Shown in pieces: positions 57,901 to 64,000 of a stretch of 64,000 nucleotides of DNA. The stretch spans positions 5,078,628 through 5,142,627 of the forward strand of contig OZ037771.1 in assembly GCA_964035545.1 (NCBI GenBank), read 5' to 3'. The notes beneath the pieces are model-generated. The model did not search any database, was not told the origin of the DNA, and saw only the letters and a list, made by a program, of their open reading frames with translations. Positions within the stretch are counted from its first letter, which is position 1; every line of letters starts with the position of its first letter. Origin of the DNA: Bugula neritina (Eukaryota; Bryozoa; Gymnolaemata; Cheilostomatida; Bugulidae). The position numbers and the translations under genes were made by a program.

Positions 57901-59271
57901 TATACCACATAAAATACATTATAATAAGGAATTTGTGCAGATCTTAACTCAATCTATTATTATAAGACAATTGCTGACTGTGTTTTGTTGAACAATCTTA
58001 CCATTAATAATACAATAAACAAACACCATGCCTTCTTCTAGTCTTATTCTGAGCCACTGATCATTATGGTTAGAAGTAACTGCTGAAGTCAGGTGGTTTT
58101 CATCCACTGCACAGTAAGGGTTAGTCTGACATGCATTGCCTTCAATACTGCTTTGGTCCACCACTTGGTAAAGAGCAAAATTTCTTCCTATGAAAAATAT
58201 CAAATGAAGGAAAGATACTTGAACTTGAGTATATTATCAAATTTATCAAAAACAATTATTAAATAATTTTTATAGAATTATAGCTACAAATAATTATTTT
58301 CAAGTAGCTTACTTTGTAAATAGAATTCAATTTCTTGAATAAAAACCACTCGAATACCAGTAGTTATGGTGATTCCAACGTGCCGAGCTTCAACAGCATG
58401 ATGGAGCTGCATGATCATAATATCTTTATTGGAATCAATCTCAGCCACCATCACCCACCTGTCACGGGTGTCACCCACGTCACCAACATTGACCTTTTTA
58501 GTGACATATCCTTTGATAGTAGTTGGCTTGCGAGCTGTACAGATACAAACTCTACTGTATGAACATGTGCTATGCAGTGAGTAAAGCTAGTATATGCTGA
58601 AGTATATTTCAGCTTTGTCATTCTAACATTCTGTATACAGACTGTATTTACTTAAAGCTTTTAGTTAGTATTTTGGTTTACAGATTACTTTACCAATTTC
58701 TTGAATGAAAATTTTTTGTTTAGTTTTGCAAATATTCAACTCAAAGAAAATTGCAGATGTTATTTCAAAATTGGGCTAAAATTTCAAACTCTAAAGTTTC
58801 TGCTAAAAAATCACATTAACAATATTTATACAACCTGAGTGACTAATTTTATATAACATTTCTCTTGCAACACATAAAGCTAATTTTTGAACTTTCAGTT
58901 TTTTATATGTTTACAGTGACTGAAATTATAATATGAATAGTTTTGAATGGTAAAAAATTGTTTTAAAAAAATTTGTTAGTAATTTTTAGAATAAAGGCTA
59001 AAGAGGCATTTCCAAAATAGTTCGGTTTTTTTTCGAAAAATAAATTAAACTTCCATAAACTCACCTGCACTTAGACGGTTGTAAAACTCCATTCTGTCAA
59101 ACTTTTGGATTTCGCTAAGGTCTACTCTAATCCAATGATCATTATTTGATGCCGTTACACTGAAACTAGCAAAGCCCACCAACTTTCCATCCACAGCCTT
59201 ATCAGCACCTTGCGTCGCAGTTCTCTCTGAGCTTAAAGTTGCATCTTTTCCACTAACCAAGTTTTTATTGG
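37302..59271 (-). CDS. Mosaic single-pass membrane receptor (discoidin/FN3/lectin/sushi/TSP1), 5' partial
   Basis: 34 exons read on the minus strand, all GT/AG and all joining in phase, 6,089 nt to a TGA at 37,302-37,304 (about 2,029 codons). Domain order: F5/8C-like, fibronectin type III, C-type lectin-like, a Cys-rich exon, two sushi-like, a second C-type lectin-like, TSP1, six sushi, membrane-proximal beta domains, one transmembrane helix, and a cytoplasmic tail of about 200 residues. No tyrosine phosphatase or kinase domain follows the helix. Family knowledge: such ectodomains bind glycans and proteins at the cell surface. A signal-peptide exon is not seen, and an LTR retroelement starts 264 bp beyond the first exon, so the true 5' end is off the window or displaced. 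The function is inferred only as adhesion or recognition. Confidence 0.82.
39055..39779. repeat. Splice-donor-like minisatellite in a tail intron
   Basis: Some 25-30 tandem units whose minus-strand form is TATAGTATACTAAGTAAGTA followed by CAG, with 17- and 25-bp variants. It abuts the genuine donor CA/GTAAGTACAG at 39,779, and most units contain the same GTAAGTACAG. Confidence 0.85.
40182..40369 (-). CDS. Transmembrane exon of the receptor
   Basis: 188 nt. Hydrophobic stretch FLPLTVAVTPFCMFLGVVML followed by LYYFFIKKGNRNYE: one helix with a basic stop-transfer on the cytoplasmic side, then an acidic start of the tail (QDESEETLKS). Confidence 0.85.
40861..43158 (-). CDS. Membrane-proximal beta domains resembling receptor tyrosine phosphatases
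   Basis: Exons 43050-43158, 42721-42836, 42427-42608, 42000-42204, 41217-41479 and 40861-40994. FEWHVDTAGYHEFTVYLPPG looks FN3-like. The end, FAVIRIGDG joined across a splice to SVKYCNGPLRPETVYCLKL, resembles the last extracellular domain of receptor-type tyrosine phosphatases (GDG...y.NGPL.PGt.Y..kLRa). In those proteins this precedes the membrane, as it does here. Confidence 0.65.
43816..46970 (-). CDS. Six consecutive sushi (CCP) exons
   Basis: Exons 46809-46970, 46273-46482, 45678-45899, 45034-45231, 44221-44409 and 43816-44027. All but the last start and end in the same phase; the last ends in phase 0. Each has the CCP signature of about four Cys, G-Y/F after the second strand and a late Trp (VEIGCQSGYRFNN, ATFLCIEGYIDE, TANCLPGHSV, WSRPAPNC). 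One sushi per exon fits the usual exon shuffling of this module. Sushi modules often bind complement-like or glycan ligands. Confidence 0.82.
47629..47778 (-). CDS. Thrombospondin type 1 exon
   Basis: 150 nt encoding GSWSEWKEWSACN, then RERFRAC and LCGGLPC. The WSEWKEWSAC motif with following Cys spacing is diagnostic of TSP1 repeats, and its tryptophans are typical C-mannosylation sites. Confidence 0.88.
48303..48849 (-). CDS. C-type lectin-like domain 2 exons
   Basis: Exons 48627-48849 and 48303-48416. Seen: MCVGVYRVPAVHSIARDICT, NNGSLLVISLTDTAFINLIE and HSLWISR, equivalent to lectin C...A...C....L..i.s..e..f and LWIG. The closing part has Cys residues but an atypical end. Confidence 0.6.
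49211..49870 (-). CDS. Two sushi-like exons
   Basis: Exons 49655-49870 and 49211-49437. The second is a good sushi module: C...P.PAPGT, VIYYECLSGFERNNGQ, SICQANGTFSG and a final Cys. The first is looser (ISILTCTYNATTPVEMLC, SSGVWN). Confidence 0.6.
50222..50338 (-). CDS. Cysteine-containing linker exon
   Basis: 117 nt in phase, encoding VPSLCEIIQACDGLTEERVL and RFCYNSYIF. Three Cys residues; no family recognised. Confidence 0.55.
50773..50985 (-). mobile_element. tRNA-derived SINE, copy A
   Basis: On the minus strand it starts with a tRNA-like head (GCAGCTGTAGTCTAGAGG as box A region, GGTTCGAACCC as box B on the plus strand), then a body with CATCCAGTCATAATCGCTCC and a tail reading TGACTATAAACTTG. 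Same order as 52,884-53,063 and 55,543-55,757. Intronic. Confidence 0.7.
51084..51790 (-). CDS. C-type lectin-like domain 1 exons
   Basis: Exons 51614-51790 and 51084-51209. FILQELGSNLDTERVWVTLG matches the lectin segment before the WIGL core, and SYPFLCQRTL matches the closing Cys strand. The first part is divergent and no clear calcium-binding EPN/QPD triplet is seen, so sugar binding is doubtful. Confidence 0.5.
52281..56226 (-). CDS. Fibronectin type III-like exons of the receptor
   Basis: Exons 56109-56226, 55188-55384, 54782-54867, 53968-54208, 53349-53458 and 52281-52449. FN3 signals: LNSGVTYTVSVTC, PPKNLTV, APTNVSLSAQASGCLTLSWG with PPLFPGGEITSY, and ATCFVTAINAAGSSLEG. The last pair makes a convincing FN3 fold. 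For exon 52281-52449 the acceptor at GATGTAG keeps the frame; the nearer TATAG would give a stop. Confidence 0.65.
52884..53063 (-). mobile_element. tRNA-derived SINE, copy B (decayed)
   Basis: Shares GTCACTATCCCTGTGG, ATGACTGGATG and a damaged box B (GGAGTTCAAACC) with the other two copies. The most diverged of the three. Confidence 0.6.
53575..53860 (-). repeat. G-rich telomere-like interspersed repeat, second copy
   Basis: The minus strand carries GTAAAAATGGCACATTTTCA, then a degenerate GGGTTTGAGTTTGGGGTTTG core and the box TTTGTGCC, in the same order as 156-440. The plus strand shows tandem CCCAAACCCCAAACTC. Confidence 0.55.
55543..55757 (-). mobile_element. tRNA-derived SINE, copy C
   Basis: Best-kept head: minus-strand GGAGCAGCCGTGGTCTAGGG continuing to TTATAGCG, and GGATTCGAACCCGG. 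The body contains CATCCAGTCATAATTGCTC. Intronic, same orientation as copies A and B. Confidence 0.75.
57488..59271 (-). CDS. F5/8C-like (discoidin/F-lectin) exons of the receptor
   Basis: Exons 59065-59271, 58313-58534, 58002-58187 and 57488-57727. The first pair gives ATQGADKAVDGK, DHWIRVDLSEIQKFDRMEFYN and QEIEFYLQ; the second gives CAVDENHLTS, NDQWLRIRLEEGM and LHFRIRDDEGM. AVDG, HWIRVDL and the closing strand are hallmarks of F5/8C folds. Two such units in tandem, the second weaker. Confidence 0.75.
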
Positions 59272-59534
59272 CTAAAGTTACAATTATTGGATTCATAAAG
59301 CAATTCATCAATTTGAGATGTTAGCAAGCTTTTGGAACTACCCTATGCTTTTCCGGTCAACTTCTAGTAGAAATAAAACAAAATTTTCTTTTATTCATAA
59401 CAAATAAAAATTTATAGGTAGTGTGTTTAGAAATTATGTAGTGATATTTAAAATACTGTTTTATTTGTGTAATTTGCATTAAAGTGCTTTTAATTTGTTT
59501 GATATAGCTCTTCATGTTTGTAATAGAAATGTAT
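59272..59534. other. Intronic or 5' flank sequence of the receptor gene
   Basis: AT-rich gap between the first recognisable receptor exon and the LTR. A short upstream frame MMNCFMNPIIVTL precedes the acceptor but is not a convincing signal peptide. Confidence 0.4.
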
Positions 59535-59815
59535 TGTAGTGAATTTTGCCAGTTCACTATTATTATTTGTGGGTCTACTTAATCAAAGCCACTGCGACAG
59601 GTTGTTTACGATAAGATACTTTATTATTTACACAAATACAAGAAGGTTATTTACTGCTAGCATGAATAGAAAACGATTACATAATTAGTGAGCTTTAATA
59701 CACAACTGTTCTAAATGAAGTCCCAAGCTGCTCTGCCGGCTAGCTACTCAGCGCACTGCAACTACGAGTAGCTAGCTCCACCTGCTATCAATTAGTGTCA
59801 CTGTCCTGATTGGTG
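59535..59815 (-). repeat. LTR (conserved part) of the GC-rich gypsy element
   Basis: Starts TGTAGTGAATTTTGCC and matches the solo LTR at 33,010 for about 280 bp, including an AATAAA on the minus strand. Beyond this only short patches match (GGTGCCACTG). The right border is not resolved; the unmatched part would be the fast-changing U3. Confidence 0.7.
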
Positions 59816-61329
59816 GCTACTAATGGTGCCACTGCTGTCCATAGTTACACTCCGACAGTGTCGAACTCACAAGATACATAATCAATATAGAGTAAACCTT
59901 TTCGATTAATACAATAATACTTGCACCACTAAAATCTACCACACTCGCCACACCTATCGAAAAGTACACTCTACGATTGATGCACATAATCTCAAAAAAA
60001 TAACAAAAGGAATAAAGGTAAAATAAAACAAAAAGATCAAAACCACCAGGAATGAGAGAACACAAAATATGTATTCAAAACGATGTCCATGTTGTACACG
60101 ATCGATCCGGGTCAGTCACAGGGTAGGGGGGGGGGGGGGTCTCTTCACCAAATGATGTAGGGTAGCATGAACTTAGTGAGAAGGAGATGTACTGCTTCAC
60201 ACTCGTCTAGTCGAAGCCAAGCGATGGGGGAATCGATGAGTCCCCAGAAGAATCAAGCGTGGCAAAGGAGTCTCTCCCAAAGGGGGGAGAGAGCGGAAGG
60301 AATCTCCCCAAAGGGGGGGAAGATGGAGGGGGGGTTGACTGATCTCTTCACCACCAACGTCTACCTCGTCGCCGTCGAATTCCCAAAAGGAAGATAGGGA
60401 AGACTTCTTCTTCTTAACTTCTATTTTTAACTTCATGCAGGAATCTTTAATATTACTTCTTCTTCTTAACTTCTATTTTTACTTTTTAACTTCATGCAGG
60501 AATCTTTAATATCACTTCTTCTTCTTAACTTCTATTTTTTTTACTTTTTAACTTCATGCAGGAATCTTTAATATTACTTCTTCTTCTTAACTTCTATTTT
60601 TACTTTTTAACTTCATGCAGGAATCTTTAATATTACTTCTTATTAGGATGTAGCCACAGGAGAGAAGAGGGAAGAGCTACTCTGCCTATACCGGAACGTG
60701 ATCGCCAGAGGAGGGGAGGAAGGAGCTACGTGCCAGTTGTCTCTGGCACTTCTGTTATGACAGCCCTCAGTCTGCTGTCATGTCGCTACAAGAATCTAGT
60801 CAAGCAGCCAGCAGTTGAGATGAATAATGTGACTGCGCTATGCCATGAGAAGGAATTTGGCCCCGCCATTCCAGTCTCACCTGCAACAGAATGCCAACAA
60901 CTGTTGAAGGGGTTTGCACCTGTCAGTACGACACCTCGACTGAGTCTCGCAATCACTAACCACTGATTAATAATTATTCATGTGGTCGACCGCCCCACTC
61001 AAGTCGTCAGTGAATCACCTGACTTGGGAAATCAACTTTATCGTTATGATAGAGCGAGACTGATTTAGGCTACCAGCTTGAATTCTACTTAAATAATAGA
61101 ATTATACTAGTAGACTTACCATAAGACAGCCCTGACTTTAGTCTGCTGCCCACTTAGGCTACGTAGTGCGCCAGCCTGCCAAGTACATGCGTGCACGTTG
61201 GCAGTTGAATCAGAAAAGAACGCTTTCCGCAGTGAAATTGATTGTATAACACCCCTTTCACTAGCGAGCTGACTTCGTTCATTTCTTACCCCCGGTGGTG
61301 TTTTGTGTCACACCACTGGGGTAGGCAAC
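59816..61329 (-). other. Non-coding 3' region of the GC-rich gypsy element
   Basis: No gene. It holds a 14-G run near 60,127-60,140, G-rich patches (AAAGGGGGGAGAGA), the 60-bp tandem repeat, and GC-rich sequence like that of the pol gene beside it. Confidence 0.5.
60404..60640. repeat. 60-bp tandem repeat in retroelement 3' region
   Basis: Four units containing TTCTTCTTCTTAACTTCT and TTCATGCAGGAATCTTTAAT. Purine-rich on the element's coding strand, between pol and the LTR. Confidence 0.8.
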
Positions 61330-64000
61330 TCACAATTGCGTCTCCTTATACCTTGGAAACGCAACTCTCAATTGCTCGTCCCCCCAGATTTCTTTTATGA
61401 TAGCAGATGGATGTTTTTCCACTGCATCACACAAGAAATCTTTTAAATAAGATGGAGGCGCCCTAGTGCGTTGGCTACGCTCCAAATTCAGGGGAAAATT
61501 TGCTACGACTGGTGACTCTTCCACCACGGGTGGTGTCGCCAGTACGGGGGGGTCCACCAGTACGGGTGGTCCCCCCCAGCTGCCTCTTCCTCATGATTTT
61601 GAGGAATTGCCATCTCATCCGGGACGATGGGCCTGTCGACCGGCTCCACAGGTGGTGGGGCCGGCTCCGACAGGTCTTCAGGTGTGTCGACCTCCTCTTC
61701 CTGGGGTGGAGGAGGTTGGGGCTGGTCGGCTGGCGCATCAGCCGCCCCGTCCTGGTCTGGCAGTATCTCCTCAATCTCTCGATATGCCATGGGTCGCCCC
61801 CTCATAGGAGGGCGCCTAGCTGGCTCTAAGAGAGGAGGTGCTTGACCTGCCGCCTCAGGACTTGCCCAGTGAGGTTTTAGCCGTGCCTCGTTCTGGACCG
61901 ACACTTGTCCAGACCGTTCCACTTTGTATGTATGATTTGGCATTACCTCAATTACGCAGTAGGGACCTACGAACTTCGGCTGCAACTTGGCTGCCTGTCC
62001 GCGCCTGCGGCGATGACTGGTCATCCAGACCCAGTCCCCCACCTTGTATAAAAGTGGGTCGTCAGAGTCACCACTCCTGACCTGCCACTGCTGCTCACGT
62101 AGCACCTCGTGAGCCGTCCCCATGCGTTTTACGAGCTTGTCCACGTAGTCGTGGACATTGCTCTCTGGATTCGGAACATGATAGGTTACGTGCTCAGGAA
62201 CCCTCGTTTCTTTCCCCAGCATGAGAAAATTAGGGGTCTCCAGTGTACTGGAGTGAGGGGTACTACGGTACGCTCGCATGATCTGCGGCAACACCAAGTC
62301 CCACTCTTTCTGGCTCCTACCGATAAGCAGGCTTCTCAGAGAGTCCCCTAGCATTCGGTTGTTCCGCTCCACGACCCCGTTCCCTTGCGGGTGATACGGG
62401 GTCGTCCGACTCTGGTTTACCCCCCACATTCTACAGAGATCGCTCATAAGTTGCGACTGAAACTGGGCGCCCTGGTCAGAGTGTATCTGCTCCGGCAAGC
62501 CGAAATAGCAGAACACCTGTTGATTCAGAGCTCTGGCCACCGAGGGGGCCGATGCATCTGGAATAGCCAGTGCATCAGCCCACCGCGTGAAATGGTCAGT
62601 TAATACCAGTATCCAGTTATTACCTCTCGCTGTAGTGGGCATGGGGCCTACCAGATCGACAGCAACCACCTGCCACGAACGACCGGCATGGAGGCGACGC
62701 CTCCCTGCGGTCTCAGTGGGGCGGCCATGCTTGCTAGCTTGGCACACCTCGCACTTCCGCACCCGGAGTCGGACATCCCGGGTCATACCGGGCCAAAACC
62801 ACTGGAGTTGAAGACACCTGATCACCCGGCTAGCTCCTGCGTGAGCTTGCTTATGGGTGTCCCAGATCAACTCCCGCCGCAGAGCTGACGGGCAGACTAC
62901 CCTCTCTCGTTCACTGCGATTGGTGCCGACTGCCAACGTGATCGTTAGCAGCCCATCGCTGTTGAACCTTAGGGAGTCCCAGCGGTCACAGAAGTACCTA
63001 AACTCAGTACTCTTCACTCGCTGTTCGGCCTCACTCGGCCGCCGTCCCTCCTTCTTGGCCCGGACTAGCTCAGCTACCACTCCTGGTAGCGTGGACTGGA
63101 GCCGACATAGCTCCCTGACGTTCCGAAGCAACGTGGGGTTTGCGTGAAGGTTGTTAACAGCTTTGTTGGGTGATTCGGACAGGAGTTGCCCTTCTTCCCA
63201 GCTGTACACACCCGCTTTCCCCAACTGCGCTTCGACGTCCGAGCGAGGGGGTCCACCGTCCCTGCGCTCGATATTCTGGCATTGCTTACACCCATCTGCC
63301 TGGCGGCGGCTGAGTCCATCTGCATTACCGTGTTTCTTACCGGGTCGATGCTCGATCCGATAAGAAAACTCTGCCAGGATCTCTAGCCAGCGCGCCACTT
63401 GGCTGGATGGTTCTGCCCGTCGACACAGCTATATCAGGGACGCATGATCCGTCCGAAGCCGGAATGTGCGCCCATATAGATATGGTCTAAAGTGTTTAAC
63501 CGCCTTGACTACTGCCAAGAGTTCCCTCCTGGTTGTACAGTAGTTCTTCTCAGGCGCCGACAGGGCCTTGCTATAGTAAGCCACCACCACCTCGCGACCA
63601 TCTTGGACCTGCGATAGCACAGCCCCCACATTATGGTTACTGGCATCAGTATCCAAAATGTACTCCTTTGCAGGGTCAGGATACGCCAAGATGGGTGCCT
63701 CCACCAGGCGATCCTTCAGGTGGTCAAATGCCTTCTGCTCAGCCTGCGTCCACTGCCATCGCACCCCCTTCGCGGTCAGCCGATTTAACGGCTGTGCAAT
63801 TCCTGCGAAGTCTGGTATGTACTGACGATAGTACCCAACCAGCCCCAGGAACGCCCGCAATTCAGAGAGGTCGACAGGAACGGCCCAGTCCCTTACGGCC
63901 CGTACCTTCTCGGGGTCGGTAGCGACCCCGTCTCGACCAACTACATGGCCCAGGTACTTGACCTCGCGTTGCAGTAATGCACACTTCGAGGGCTTCAGCT
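61330..64000 (-). pseudogene. Ty3/gypsy pol with nonsense codon and frameshift, runs off window
   Basis: Reading from the window edge: reverse transcriptase end (KYLGHVVGRDG, FLGLVGYYRQY); RNase H (LDTDASNHNVGAVLS, LRTDHASLI); a TAG at 63,429-63,431 where the family has a sense codon; and the frame continues at once with RNase H (HRPGKKHGNADGLSR). The integrase follows, with HHCC (HKQAHAG...CEVCQASKHG), core Asp (LTDHFTRW), HSDQGAQF and VVERNN. The C-terminal Pro-rich tail shifts frame near the seven-base G or C runs at about 61,541-61,580 and ends SQRTRAPPSYLKDFLCD at 61,330. GC content is far above the host genes. A separate insertion from the 12.8-kb element. Confidence 0.85.

Noticed and set aside
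61466-63922. Several plus-strand frames of 70-130 codons
   Set aside because: Shadows of the minus-strand pol gene in GC-rich DNA, where stop codons are rare in all frames.

Overview
The window reads as nuclear DNA of an invertebrate animal. Genes are split into many short exons with GT/AG borders, the background is AT-rich, and transposons are abundant and of several classes. The mix of ROCO GTPases, caspases and large lectin/sushi/fibronectin receptors would fit an early-branching metazoan such as a sponge, but the sequence alone does not fix the taxon.

Layout. (1) 1-10.9 kb: 3' part of a plus-strand gene for a leucine-rich-repeat (LRR), ROC GTPase, COR, caspase fusion protein; its 5' end lies off the window. 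(2) 10.9-21 kb: no host gene. It holds a LINE fragment, a complete and very young Ty3/gypsy retrotransposon (12,800-17,557) and a fold-back element with 474-bp arms (18,473-20,260). (3) 21.1-34.3 kb: a second, complete copy of the LRR-ROC-COR-caspase gene, 16 exons and 1,323 codons, with every splice join in phase. The two genes share exon structure, intronic transposons and minisatellites, so they come from a segmental duplication. Copy 2 has five LRR exon cassettes and copy 1 has two in view. (4) 34.3-37.3 kb: a retroelement dump with a decayed Penelope-like GIY-YIG end and a 390-bp TA microsatellite. (5) 37.3-59.3 kb, minus strand: a mosaic receptor gene of 34 recognised exons (about 2,029 codons, 5' end missing). 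In order it encodes F5/8C-like (discoidin), FN3, C-type lectin-like, sushi, C-type lectin-like, TSP1 and six sushi domains, then a membrane-proximal region resembling receptor tyrosine phosphatases, one transmembrane helix and a Leu/Glu/Ser-repeat tail. (6) 59.5-64 kb: a GC-rich Ty3/gypsy element on the minus strand with a nonsense codon and a frameshift, running off the window.

Functional reading. The two ROCO-caspases look like one-polypeptide sensor-switch-executioner proteins. The LRR array would bind ligand, ROC-COR would be the nucleotide switch, and the C-terminal caspase keeps its catalytic His and Cys and its Asp-binding arginines. The LRR cassettes are nearly identical except at the exposed beta-strand positions, as expected of a diversifying recognition surface. 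The neighbouring receptor is also a recognition-type molecule. An innate immune or self-recognition locus is a reasonable inference, not something shown.

Exon borders were read by eye from splice motifs and checked by reading-phase arithmetic; no transcript data or database search was available.
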